15,049 nucleotides of DNA from JBOHPP01 sp050731755. Its GTDB lineage: Bacteria > Methylomirabilota > Methylomirabilia > Rokubacteriales > CSP1-6. Shown piece by piece: positions 1-6,713 of the stretch. Location: NCBI GenBank assembly GCA_050731755.1, contig JBOHPP010000206.1, positions 1-15,049 of the forward strand, read 5' to 3'. Under the pieces are notes generated by a model, which did not search any database, was not told the origin of the DNA, and saw nothing but the letters and a program-made list of their open reading frames with translations. The first letter of the stretch is position 1, and each line of letters opens with the position of its first letter. Position numbers and translations under genes: made by a program.

Positions 1-323
1 GACCCGCGGCCGCCGGCCATGATGGCCTGCACGAGCGCGGGCGACGTGCCGAAGGTCGGTGGGCACTCCGCGGCCTCGAGGACCCCGAGGCGGCCGCTCG
101 TCCCCGCCCCCACGAAGAACAGCCGGCCGCCACGCCCGAGGGCGGTCACCACGAGGTCGACCGCGCGGGCCACGGCCGGCAGGGCCCGGCGCACGGCGCG
201 CACCGCCCATTGGTCCTCGCGGTTCATCAGGCGGGCGATCTGTAGCGCGGTGAGCCGGTCCAGTGCGCGGCTCGCCCGGTTTCCGCGCTCCGTCACCAAG
301 CGTTCGTAGCGGGAGCGCGGCAT
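1..323 (-). CDS. murQ: N-acetylmuramic acid 6-phosphate etherase (MurQ), N-terminal part, cut by window edge
   Basis: MurQ is cytoplasmic. It cleaves the D-lactyl ether of MurNAc-6-phosphate to give GlcNAc-6-phosphate and D-lactate. About 107 N-terminal codons are present and the frame is open to the window edge. The segment begins MPRSRYERLVTERGN and contains the SIS-fold sugar-phosphate loop GGRLFFVGAGTSGRLGVLE at about residues 65-83, followed by AAECPPTFG, a combination specific to the MurQ/GckR family. A usual MurQ is about 300 residues, so two thirds lie outside. Start: the ATG at 323 fits the family N-terminus. There is no good Shine-Dalgarno, but a TAGGAT box lies 9 nt upstream. It is divergent from namZ across an 81-nt gap, and that neighbour makes MurNAc, so the pair fits one pathway. 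The family call is sure; only the C-terminal end is unseen. Confidence 0.93.
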   Translation of the reverse strand, partial: MPRSRYERLVTERGNRASRALDRLTALQIARLMNREDQWAVRAVRRALPAVARAVDLVVTALGRGGRLFFVGAGTSGRLGVLEAAECPPTFGTSPALVQAIMAGGRG

Positions 324-332
324 GACGGCAGC

Positions 333-338
333 ATCCTA
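333..338 (-). promoter_or_regulatory. Putative -10 box for murQ
   Basis: TAGGAT on the minus strand, ending 9 nt before the murQ ATG. It fits TANNNT and would give a leader of only a few nucleotides. No clear -35 is visible. This is a pattern-based inference. Confidence 0.4.
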
Positions 339-346
339 CCCCGATT

Positions 347-359
347 CGTTCGCCGAACG
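347..359. promoter_or_regulatory. 13-nt palindrome in the murQ-namZ divergent promoter (possible operator)
   Basis: CGTTCG-C-CGAACG is a perfect 6+6 inverted repeat with a one-base centre. It lies 8 nt upstream of the murQ -10 box and about 33 nt upstream of the namZ -10 box. That location suits a shared operator for the two divergent genes. No regulator is encoded in the window, and I did not see the same palindrome upstream of nagZ, the symporter or the kinase, so the role is speculative. Confidence 0.3.
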
Positions 360-392
360 TCAGCCGTGCGCTCTGCCGTGGGGGACGTGGGC

Positions 393-398
393 TACTAT
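393..398 (+). promoter_or_regulatory. Putative -10 box for leaderless namZ transcript
   Basis: TACTAT lies exactly 6 nt before the GTG at 405. With the usual 6-8 nt from -10 to transcription start, the mRNA would begin at or next to the start codon. No Shine-Dalgarno is present. Confidence 0.5.
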
Positions 399-404
399 CG
401 TCGC

Positions 405-1577
405 GTGCCCCGTGTTCGGTCCGGTCTCGAGATGCTGCTCGACCGCCGCGCCGCCTCGCTTCGCGGCCGGCGGCTCGCGCTGCTCGGCCACCAGGCCTCG
501 GTCGATGCGCGTCTGGAGCACGCCGCCGCGTTGTTGGCCGATCTCCCCCGCGCGCGGCTCGTTCGCCTCTTCGCCCCCGAACACGGCCTGTGGGGCGCCG
601 CTCAGGACCACGCGATGGTCGCCACCGCGCGGGATCCGGCCATCGGGCTGCCGGCGGTGAGCCTCTACGGAGCTCGCCGGGCGCCGACGCCGCGCCTGCT
701 GCGCGGGCTCGACGTCCTCGTCGTGGATCTCCAGGACGTGGGCGCGCGCTACTACACGTTCGTCTGGAGCATGGCGCTGGCCATGCGCGCGTGCGCGCAG
801 GCCGGGATACCGGTCGTCGTCCTCGACCGCCCCAACCCGCTCGGTGGCGTGGCGGTGGAGGGCAACATCCCCGATCGGGCCTTCGCGTCGTTCGTGGGCC
901 TGCATCCGCTGCCGGCGCGCCACGGGTTGACGATCGGCGAGCTGGCGCACCACCTGAACGGCGAGCAGGCACTCGGCTGCGACCTGACCGTGGTGCGCAT
1001 GAGCGGGTGGCGGCGGGCGATGCATTGGGAGGACACCGGACTGCCGTGGGTGGCGCCGTCGCCCAACATGCCGACTCCCGACACCGCGCGCGTCTACCCG
1101 GGAGGGTGTCTGATCGAGGGCACGAACCTCTCGGAAGGCCGCGGCACCACCCGGCCGTTCGAGTGGGTGGGCGCCCCGTTCCTCGACCCCCACCGCTACG
1201 CGAAGGCGCTCGAGACCGCCCGCCTGCCCGGTGTGCACTTCCGCCCCGTCCGCTTCCGCCCCACCTTCCACAAGTGGGCGGGGCGTCTCTGTGGCGGCGT
1301 GCAGCTGCATGTCACCGACCGGGGGCGCTTCAAGCCCTTTCTCACGGGTCTCGCGCTGATCGAGGCCGCCCGGCGGCTGGCGCCACCGGGGTTCGCCTGG
1401 CGGCGGCCGCCCTACGAGTTCGAGCGGCGGCGGCTCCCCATCGACATCCTCTGCGGCACCGACGAGATCAGACGAGCGCTCGAGCGGCGGGAGCCCCTTC
1501 ACCGCGTGGAGCGGCGCTGGCAGCGCGACCTGGAAACCTGGATGAAGAGGCGCGCGCGCTGGCTGCTCTATCGCTGA
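405..1577 (+). CDS. namZ: Exo-beta-N-acetylmuramidase NamZ (DUF1343, GH171 family)
   Basis: NamZ-family enzymes remove MurNAc from the non-reducing end of peptidoglycan fragments. The 390-aa product carries the family signatures RLFAPEHGLWG (about residues 55-65), LDVLVVDLQDVGARYYTFVW, VVVLDRPNPLGG with VEG just after, and the central SPNMPTPDTARVYPG and EGTNLSEGRGTTRPFE blocks. The length agrees with the family. Start: the GTG at 405 follows TACTAT by 6 nt and gives MPRVRSGLEMLL; an in-frame GTG at 366 would add 13 unconserved residues. No signal peptide or lipobox is visible, whereas characterised NamZ enzymes are exported, so this one may act in the cytoplasm. It is divergent from murQ and its stop is 3 nt from the stop of the convergent small gene. 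Family assignment is strong; substrate is inferred from the family and from murQ and nagZ nearby. Confidence 0.9.
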   Translation: MPRVRSGLEMLLDRRAASLRGRRLALLGHQASVDARLEHAAALLADLPRARLVRLFAPEHGLWGAAQDHAMVATARDPAIGLPAVSLYGARRAPTPRLLRGLDVLVVDLQDVGARYYTFVWSMALAMRACAQAGIPVVVLDRPNPLGGVAVEGNIPDRAFASFVGLHPLPARHGLTIGELAHHLNGEQALGCDLTVVRMSGWRRAMHWEDTGLPWVAPSPNMPTPDTARVYPGGCLIEGTNLSEGRGTTRPFEWVGAPFLDPHRYAKALETARLPGVHFRPVRFRPTFHKWAGRLCGGVQLHVTDRGRFKPFLTGLALIEAARRLAPPGFAWRRPPYEFERRRLPIDILCGTDEIRRALERREPLHRVERRWQRDLETWMKRRARWLLYR

Positions 1578-1580
1578 GGA

Positions 1581-1919
1581 CTAGTTGGAGAACAGCTTCG
1601 TGAAGAAGTCCTTCACGCCCTCTCCGAAGGCGTTGGCCCCCTCCTTGACGTGCTGCCAGGTGCTCTTGGCCTTCGGCTCCGCCGTCTGGCCAGCCTCCTT
1701 GAGCTTCTCTCCGGTGAGCTTGGCGCCTTCGACGACGGTCTTGCCGATTCCCTTGGCGGTCTCCTCGACGCCATCGCCAATCTTGCCTTCGCCGATCTTC
1801 TTGGCGCCGGACTCCACCTGGCCGGTGGCGGCCTTCACCTTCGAGTCGTCGGCGGCCCGCCCGGGCACTGCCCAGAGCGCGAGGAACGCCAGGACCAGGG
1901 CAGAAACGAACGTTCTCAT
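1581..1919 (-). CDS. Small secreted hydrophilic protein, unknown function
   Basis: I do not recognise a characterised family. The 112-aa product starts with a classical signal peptide: MRTF, a hydrophobic core to about residue 19, and a likely cleavage after GRA around residue 22. The mature part is rich in Lys, Glu, Gly and Ala (AATGQVESGAKKIGEGKIGD, ETAKGIGKTVVEGAKLTGE) and reads as amphipathic helical segments, similar in style to late-embryogenesis-like or YtxH-like stress proteins. It ends in an aromatic amphipathic tail, FGEGVKDFFTKLFSN. Start: the ATG at 1919 is preceded on its strand by GGGAGGGG at good spacing; an upstream ATG adding 15 residues would spoil the signal peptide. It converges with namZ with a 3-nt gap, so each gene terminates against the other. 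Confidence 0.75.
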   Translation of the reverse strand: MRTFVSALVLAFLALWAVPGRAADDSKVKAATGQVESGAKKIGEGKIGDGVEETAKGIGKTVVEGAKLTGEKLKEAGQTAEPKAKSTWQHVKEGANAFGEGVKDFFTKLFSN

Positions 1920-2016
1920 GGGCGACCCCTCCCTCGCGGTTGGTTCTTGCCTCCAGCTTACCAACAGCCGGACGAGGATGATCGCGTGGAAGCGAGGCGA
2001 GGAGCGTGTCGGAGGA

Positions 2017-2035
2017 GGGGGCCGTCGAGGCCCCC
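2017..2035 (-). terminator. GC-rich hairpin behind the glycine-zipper gene
   Basis: GGGGGCC / GGCCCCC forms a 7-bp stem with a 5-nt loop, starting 9 nt after the stop codon at 2045 on the minus strand. The 3' side continues TCCTCC rather than a true T tract, so efficiency is uncertain. The loop region CTCGACGGCCCC resembles a block found after nagZ and corA. Confidence 0.5.
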
Positions 2036-2044
2036 CTTTCGACG

Positions 2045-2515
2045 TTATCCGGCGTACCCACGCGAGCGCATGCAGGCGCCGTACGCGTCTCGATAGCGCT
2101 CGTCGTTCTTGCGGTTCTCGCTGAGGCCGTAGAGGGTGCCCGCCCCGGCACCCGCGGTGCCCACCGCGGTCCCGACGGCAGCGCCGATCGCAGCGTCCTT
2201 AACCACTTCCAGGGTCTTGTCGCGGTGATCGGCCTGCCGCGCCGCGTACTCGTTACAGGCTTCGATGGCTGAGTGCGGCGGCACCACCGGCTGGGACACC
2301 CCGGAAGCCGCTGGCACCGGAACCGCCGGAGCCTGCGCCACCGGTCGGGGCAGGGACGAAACCGCCCCAGCCCGTGAGCCGGATGCCTGAAGCCTTCGGT
2401 CGGCCTCCGTGCCGCTCCACATCGCGACGACGAGCCCGGTGACGAGCGCGATCACCATGAGGAAGGACATCGAGATCGCTGTCAGCTTCCACGGGTTCCA
2501 GTTGTCCTCCACCAT
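2045..2515 (-). CDS. Membrane-anchored glycine-zipper protein, unknown function
   Basis: The 156-aa product has a short cytoplasmic start (MVEDNWNPWKLT), one transmembrane helix at about residues 12-33, a Pro/Ala/Ser-rich linker (about 45-80), then a helical domain with a glycine zipper, DAAIGAAVGTAVGTAGAGAG (about 107-126). It closes with ENRKNDERYRDAYGACMRSR, which resembles the YDxAYxxCMxxRG ending of many glycine-zipper envelope proteins. Two cysteines, one before the zipper (EACNEY) and one in the tail, could form a disulphide in the periplasm. Start: the ATG at 2515 has GGGAGAA 7 nt upstream. The domain type suggests membrane association or oligomerisation; no specific function can be given. 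A hairpin follows the stop. The 277-nt gap on its 5' side holds one 8-bp hairpin (2571-2597) and the nagZ -10 box, and nothing else I can support. Confidence 0.75.
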   Translation of the reverse strand: MVEDNWNPWKLTAISMSFLMVIALVTGLVVAMWSGTEADRRLQASGSRAGAVSSLPRPVAQAPAVPVPAASGVSQPVVPPHSAIEACNEYAARQADHRDKTLEVVKDAAIGAAVGTAVGTAGAGAGTLYGLSENRKNDERYRDAYGACMRSRGYAG

Positions 2516-2780
2516 GGTCGTTCTCCCGACTGCTCACGTCCCGACAGCATGCCCCTCACCGAGTTCTCCGGGTCCGGCTCCGGGGCAGCGCCGGACCGTG
2601 TCGATCGCGCGGGCTCCCACCGAAGGAGGGTGCCCGGTGTTGCACCAGATGTGCCAGATTTCGTCAGGCGCCTAAGCGCTTGATTTCACGATGCCTCGTA
2701 TACGCGCCGGCTCTCTCCAGTGTCAGCGGACCGACAAGCTCGACGCTGTTACAGAACGCTGGGTGGCGGCATCGCTCGTT

Positions 2781-2786
2781 TAGAAT
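2781..2786 (+). promoter_or_regulatory. Putative -10 box for leaderless nagZ transcript
   Basis: TAGAAT sits 6 nt before the GTG at 2793, the same geometry as at namZ. No good -35 element is seen at 17-nt spacing, and no Shine-Dalgarno. Confidence 0.55.
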
Positions 2787-2792
2787 CGCTTC

Positions 2793-4307
2793 GTGGTGGA
2801 CGTCGAGGACCTGGTCGGCGACCGGCTCATGTTCGGGCTGCCCGGACCCACCCTGCGGGGCGAGGACATCGCCCTGTTTCGCGACACGCGGGCCGCCGGG
2901 CTGATCCTGTACCGGCGCAACTTCGAGAGTCCTGAGCAGCTGGCGGCGCTCCTCACCGGTCTGGAAGGCGCGCTGGATCGCCGGCTCCTCGTGGCGACGG
3001 ACCAGGAGGGCGGCCGCGTCGTCATGCTGGGCCGGGGTGCTACGATCTTCCCCGACAACCTGGCCGTGGCCGCGGCAGGCGAGGAGGCCTTCGCCCACCG
3101 CCAGGGCCTCATCGAGGCGCGAGAGCTCCGCCGCCTGGGCGTCGACCTCAACCTGGGGCCGGTGCTGGACGTCCTCACCGAACGCTACAGCCCGAATATC
3201 GGAATCCGCTCCTACGGCAAGGACCCGGCCCTCGTCGCCCGCTACGGAATCGCACGTATCCGAGGCATGGCCCGGGGCGGGGTGGCCGCCTGCCCCAAAC
3301 ACTTTCCCGGCAAGGGCCACTCCCCGCTCGACGCCCACCTGCGCTTGCCACGGATCGAGTCCACGTGGGACGAGATGCGCGCGGTCCACCTCGTGCCCTT
3401 CCTCGACGCCATCGCCGCTGACGTGCCCTGCGTCATGACGTCCCATCCCGTCTACCCACGGCTCGACCCTTCGGGGGTCCCGGCCACCTTCTCACGGCGC
3501 ATCGTGGCCGACTATCTGCGGCGCGAGGTCGGATTCGGCGGCGTCGTGGTGTCCGACGATCTAGAAATGGGCGCGGTCACCGAGACCTGCCCGATCGGAG
3601 AGGCGGCGGTGCGAGCCGCCGGCGCCGGTCACGATCTCCTCCTCGTGTGCCACACAGAAGGAGCCCAGCGGGCAGCGGCTCGTGCCCTGGTGGAGGCCTA
3701 CCGCTCGGACGCGGTGCCGCGTCAGGAGCTGGAGATCGCAGCCGCGCGCGTGCGGGGCCTGCACGAGCCCCTCGCCCCGCGTTTCACAGGCGGCCCAGCT
3801 GTGGCCGAGCCCGACGGGATGCCGCTCGCCATGGCCATGGCCACCCGCGCCGTCACCCTGGTGGCTCCCGGCCGGCCCGACTTCGCGCGCCGGCTCAACG
3901 GCCGCGTCGTCGTCGTCTTTCCGCGCTTCTCCGAGCTGGCCGCACGGATCACGATCGAAACGGAGGTGACGGACGAGAAGGGCTATCTGGCCCGGGCCTT
4001 CGCCCCCGCCGGAATCGAGCCTGAAACGGTGCTCGTGGGAATCGAGCCAGCTCCGGGCGAGATCGAGGAGGCTGCCGCGCAGGCGGCCGGAGCCGACGCC
4101 ACCGTGCTCTTCCTCTACGACGCCCATCTCTTTCCGTCGAACCGTGCCCTGCTCGACGGACTTCAAGACAGGGCTCCCGCGCTCGCCGTCGTGCTGCTCC
4201 GCGATCCCTACGACGCCCGCCTGCTCCGGCCCGGCGTGCTCGGCCTCACCGCCTACGGTTTTCGGCGGTGCCAGCTCGACGCCGTCATCGCTCGGCTCTG
4301 CTATTAG
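2793..4307 (+). CDS. nagZ: Beta-N-acetylglucosaminidase, GH3 family, NagZ type
   Basis: NagZ hydrolyses the GlcNAc-MurNAc bond in muropeptides and turnover products. The 504-aa protein has a GH3 TIM-barrel domain (about 8-340) with LLVATDQEGGRV near 65-76, KHFPGKGHSPLDAHLRLP at 169-186 and VVVSDDLEMGAV near 251-262. Asp180 and His182 match the Asp-x-His pair typical of NagZ, and Asp255 (in SDD) is the expected nucleophile. Residues from about 345 form a second alpha/beta domain, so this is the longer two-domain form rather than the roughly 340-aa enterobacterial form. No signal peptide is seen, which suggests a cytoplasmic enzyme. Start: the GTG at 2793 lies 6 nt after TAGAAT, with no Shine-Dalgarno, suggesting a leaderless mRNA. 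The stop codon runs almost directly into a palindromic repeat. Family is secure; preference for muropeptides over other hexosaminides is inferred from motifs and from murQ and namZ nearby. Confidence 0.93.
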   Translation: MVDVEDLVGDRLMFGLPGPTLRGEDIALFRDTRAAGLILYRRNFESPEQLAALLTGLEGALDRRLLVATDQEGGRVVMLGRGATIFPDNLAVAAAGEEAFAHRQGLIEARELRRLGVDLNLGPVLDVLTERYSPNIGIRSYGKDPALVARYGIARIRGMARGGVAACPKHFPGKGHSPLDAHLRLPRIESTWDEMRAVHLVPFLDAIAADVPCVMTSHPVYPRLDPSGVPATFSRRIVADYLRREVGFGGVVVSDDLEMGAVTETCPIGEAAVRAAGAGHDLLLVCHTEGAQRAAARALVEAYRSDAVPRQELEIAAARVRGLHEPLAPRFTGGPAVAEPDGMPLAMAMATRAVTLVAPGRPDFARRLNGRVVVVFPRFSELAARITIETEVTDEKGYLARAFAPAGIEPETVLVGIEPAPGEIEEAAAQAAGADATVLFLYDAHLFPSNRALLDGLQDRAPALAVVLLRDPYDARLLRPGVLGLTAYGFRRCQLDAVIARLCY

Positions 4308-4381
4308 ATCGGAGGGAGCCTCGATGGCCCTGATTGAGTTGGAGGGGGCAGCGGCCGCCCCCTCCAAACCTCCCCGTTCGC
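4308..4381 (+). repeat. Palindromic repeat element following the nagZ stop codon
   Basis: Three parts follow the TAG. First is TCGGAGGGAGCCTCGATGG (4309-4327). Then comes a hairpin with 11-bp arms, TTGGAGGGGGC at 4339-4349 and GCCCCCTCCAA at 4357-4367, with loop AGCGGCC. Last is a tail ACCTCCCCGTTCGC. The 30 nt at 4337-4366 are identical, in inverse orientation, to 8201-8230 behind corA, and the flanking blocks match too. It may serve as the terminator between the convergent nagZ and symporter genes. The remaining bases to 4444 show nothing else. Confidence 0.85.
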
Positions 4382-4444
4382 GTGAGGTGCCACGGCCGTT
4401 GCGCAGGCGGAGCCGGCGCTCGAATCGAGCACCACCCGGCGAGA

Positions 4445-5932
4445 TCACTCCCGGCGTGACCAGACAGCCGACACGACCAGGGCCAGCACGATCGTACCGG
4501 CCGTGCCCAGGATCACCAGCCAGGACCACGCGAAGACCACCACCCCTTTCTCCGAGAGGACGAGCAGCGCGAGGTTGACGAGCGCCATCACCACCATCGC
4601 GGCCACATTGGCGCCGTCGCGCACCCGCCGTCGGGTGAGCAGACCCAGCAGGAACACGCCGAGCAGCGAACCGAAGGTGACGCCGGCGATCTTGAAGGCC
4701 AGCCAGAGGATCTGACTGACCGCCGAGAAGGCGTGGGCGATGAGGCCCAGGGCCAGCCCGAAGACGACGACGCTCACCCGCGAGACGGCCAGGTAGTGGC
4801 GCTCCGCGCGCCCGCGGGCCAGCCAGGGCCGGTAGATATCGGTGACGAAGGAAGCGGCCAGCGAGCCCAACGGCGAGTCGATGGACGCCAGCACGATGGC
4901 GGTAAGCATGAGTCCGCGCAGCGCCGCCGGCATCGTCTGCTGCACGAAGTGAGGCAGGATCTCATCGGGCCGCGAAACCGGCAACGTCGGGTGCTGGACG
5001 TAGAACGTGAAGAGCGCGGCGCCCAGCCCGAGGTAGATGATCAGCGTGACCAGTGTGCCCAGCGGCGTCAGCGACAGCGTCATCTGGCTCTCGCGCCGCG
5101 TCTCGACCGTGAGCAGCCGTTGCATGAGGTCGTGATCGGTCCCGAAGGCCGCCATGGACCCCACCAGGCCGTTGAGGACGGCCACCCAGAAGATGTTGGG
5201 CTCGGTGAAGACGCGCCGCCAGAAATCCGGGGCCCCGGGCGCCGGGCCCCAGTTGACGATGTCGAGACGGCCGGCCCCCCCGGCGGTGTCAGCGATCGCC
5301 GTCAGGCCGCCGTCCACTTGTGAAAGGACCCATCCGAGCGTCGCCGCGCCGGCCACCAGGAACATCACGGCCTGGAAGACGTTGGTCCACACCACGGCCT
5401 TTACGCCCCCGCTGGCGATGTAGACGATCGAGATGATCATGAAGAGGGCGATGGTGGAACCCAGCGGCCACCCCAGCAGGATGGAGACGGCGAGGGCAGC
5501 GGCCATCAGCCGCACACCCGAACCCAGGAGCCGGGTGATGAAGAAGAAGATCGAGGCGGTGACCTGGCTGGCCGGTCCGAAGCGGTGCCGGAGAAACTCG
5601 TAGATCGTGGTCACCTGGAGGCGGTAGAAGGCCGGAATGAACAGCCAGGCCACCGCGAACTTGGCGAGGCTCGAGCCGACGAAGAACTGAAGATACTCCC
5701 AGTTCTCGCTGTAGGCAGTGGCGGGGACGGAGATGATGGTGACGGCGCTGATCTCGGTGGCCAGGAAGCTGAGGCAGGCCGCCCACCAGGGCACGCGGCG
5801 GCGGGCCAGGAAGAAGTCGACGGTGTCGCGTTGCTGTCGGGTGAAGCCGGCGCCGATGGCGAGGAGCAGCGCCAGCGCGAGGATCAGGACGGCGTAGTCA
5901 GGCCAGGTCAGGCCGGGGGGCGTGCCGGGCAC
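4445..5932 (-). CDS. Sodium:solute symporter (SSS/SGLT family)
   Basis: A 495-aa polytopic inner-membrane protein with about 13 hydrophobic helices, as usual for the SSS family. The first helix (WPDYAVLILALALLLAIGAG) is followed by DFFLARRRVPWWAACLSFLATEISAVT, the conserved start of the transport core. Next come TTIYEFLRHRFG, YIASGGVKAVVWTNVFQAVM (typical SSS TM5-6) and GTDHDLMQRLLTVE. Such proteins import sugars, sialic acid, amino acids or carboxylates with Na+. The substrate cannot be read from sequence. Its place between nagZ and an amino-sugar kinase makes a GlcNAc/MurNAc-type sugar an attractive inference. Start: the GTG at 5932 lies 5 nt after a near-consensus TATGAT and has no Shine-Dalgarno. 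It follows mlaC on the same strand by 26 nt but seems to have its own promoter. It converges on nagZ. Confidence 0.9.
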   Translation of the reverse strand: MPGTPPGLTWPDYAVLILALALLLAIGAGFTRQQRDTVDFFLARRRVPWWAACLSFLATEISAVTIISVPATAYSENWEYLQFFVGSSLAKFAVAWLFIPAFYRLQVTTIYEFLRHRFGPASQVTASIFFFITRLLGSGVRLMAAALAVSILLGWPLGSTIALFMIISIVYIASGGVKAVVWTNVFQAVMFLVAGAATLGWVLSQVDGGLTAIADTAGGAGRLDIVNWGPAPGAPDFWRRVFTEPNIFWVAVLNGLVGSMAAFGTDHDLMQRLLTVETRRESQMTLSLTPLGTLVTLIIYLGLGAALFTFYVQHPTLPVSRPDEILPHFVQQTMPAALRGLMLTAIVLASIDSPLGSLAASFVTDIYRPWLARGRAERHYLAVSRVSVVVFGLALGLIAHAFSAVSQILWLAFKIAGVTFGSLLGVFLLGLLTRRRVRDGANVAAMVVMALVNLALLVLSEKGVVVFAWSWLVILGTAGTIVLALVVSAVWSRRE

Positions 5933-5937
5933 GCCCC

Positions 5938-5943
5938 ATCATA
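5938..5943 (-). promoter_or_regulatory. Putative -10 box for leaderless symporter transcript
   Basis: TATGAT (one mismatch from TATAAT) on the minus strand ends 5 nt before the GTG at 5932, in the short gap behind mlaC. This is the best -10 match in the window. Confidence 0.55.
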
Positions 5944-5958
5944 CTCCGTGGGTTCGAG

Positions 5959-6585
5959 TCAGCCGCGGTCGAGGACCGTGCGGGCTTCGATCCGCTTCTT
6001 GCGCAGCCGGTCCATCAGCTCGTCCCAGGAGTGAGCCTGAATGATGCGGTTGAACTCGGCGCGGTACGTGGAGACGAAGCTGACGCCGTCGATGAGGAGA
6101 TCGTAGACCTTCCAGTGGGCGCCGTTGCGGTGCAAGCGGTAGTCGAGCGTGGTCTCGCTGCGCCGCTTGGTAAGGATCCGGCAGCGGACCGTCGCGTAGT
6201 CGCCGTCGACCGTCTCGCCCAGGTAGACGATCCTCTCGCCGGCGTACGCCTCGAGCTTGCCCACGTAGGCGCGCTCCAGGAGATCGGTAAAGAGCGCGAT
6301 GAACTCGGTCTGCTCGGCGGCGGTCCGCCCGGCCCAATGGCGACCCAACGCCCGCCGGCCGATCTCCGGGAAGTCGAAGAGGTCGGTCGCGATGCGCCGG
6401 ATCTCGAGGCGGACGCGGTCCCGGGTCATCCGGGCGGCCAGCTCGGGCTCCGACCGGCCGCGGTGGGACTCCTCCAGCACGTTGATGACACGCACCACGG
6501 CCGCCTCGACGACCTCGCGCGGGTTCGCTGCCGGCGTCGCCGCTGCCGCCGTGATGAGCAGCCATGTGGCCAGTGCTCGGCCCAT
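5959..6585 (-). CDS. MlaC/Ttg2D-family periplasmic phospholipid-binding protein
   Basis: MlaC proteins shuttle phospholipids between the outer-membrane MlaA complex and the inner-membrane MlaFEDB ABC transporter. The 208-aa product has a signal peptide (MGRALATWLLITAAAATPAA). The family pattern follows: IATDLFDFPEIGRRALGRHW (about 78-97), then TAAEQTEFIALFTDLLERAY, a beta-rich part with YRLHRNGAHWKVYDLLIDGV (about 151-170) and VSFVSTYRAEFNRII. Length matches the family. Start: the ATG at 6585 is preceded by GAGGGG at 6-nt spacing; an upstream start at 6630 would bury the signal peptide. It is divergent from the kinase across 128 nt, in which I find no convincing promoter. No mlaA, B, D, E or F lies in the window, so it is an orphan here. 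The fold call is firm; the transported lipid is inferred from the family. Confidence 0.9.
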   Translation of the reverse strand: MGRALATWLLITAAAATPAANPREVVEAAVVRVINVLEESHRGRSEPELAARMTRDRVRLEIRRIATDLFDFPEIGRRALGRHWAGRTAAEQTEFIALFTDLLERAYVGKLEAYAGERIVYLGETVDGDYATVRCRILTKRRSETTLDYRLHRNGAHWKVYDLLIDGVSFVSTYRAEFNRIIQAHSWDELMDRLRKKRIEARTVLDRG

Positions 6586-6713
6586 TTCCGTCCCCTCTCC
6601 CGGGGGGAAGGGGAGCATCGACCATGCCACGCCCGGATAGGGTGTAACCGCGTGATTTCGAGTGCCTTGGGCGGGGGTATCTGGCCGACAATACGGGACA
6701 GGAAGTCACGGCC

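Noticed and set aside
360..1502. Long minus-strand open frame opposite namZ
   Set aside because: Its composition (Arg, His, Gly rich, no domain) is that of a GC-rich antisense frame, while namZ on the plus strand has clear family motifs.
2571..2597. GGTCCGGC/GCCGGACC hairpin with an 11-nt loop
   Set aside because: It is upstream, not downstream, of the flanking genes, with no T tract and no second copy; in such GC-rich DNA an 8-bp stem with a long loop can be chance.
5945..5965. GGGTTCGAGTC resembling a tRNA T-arm
   Set aside because: The T stem does not pair, and the bases are the coding end of mlaC.
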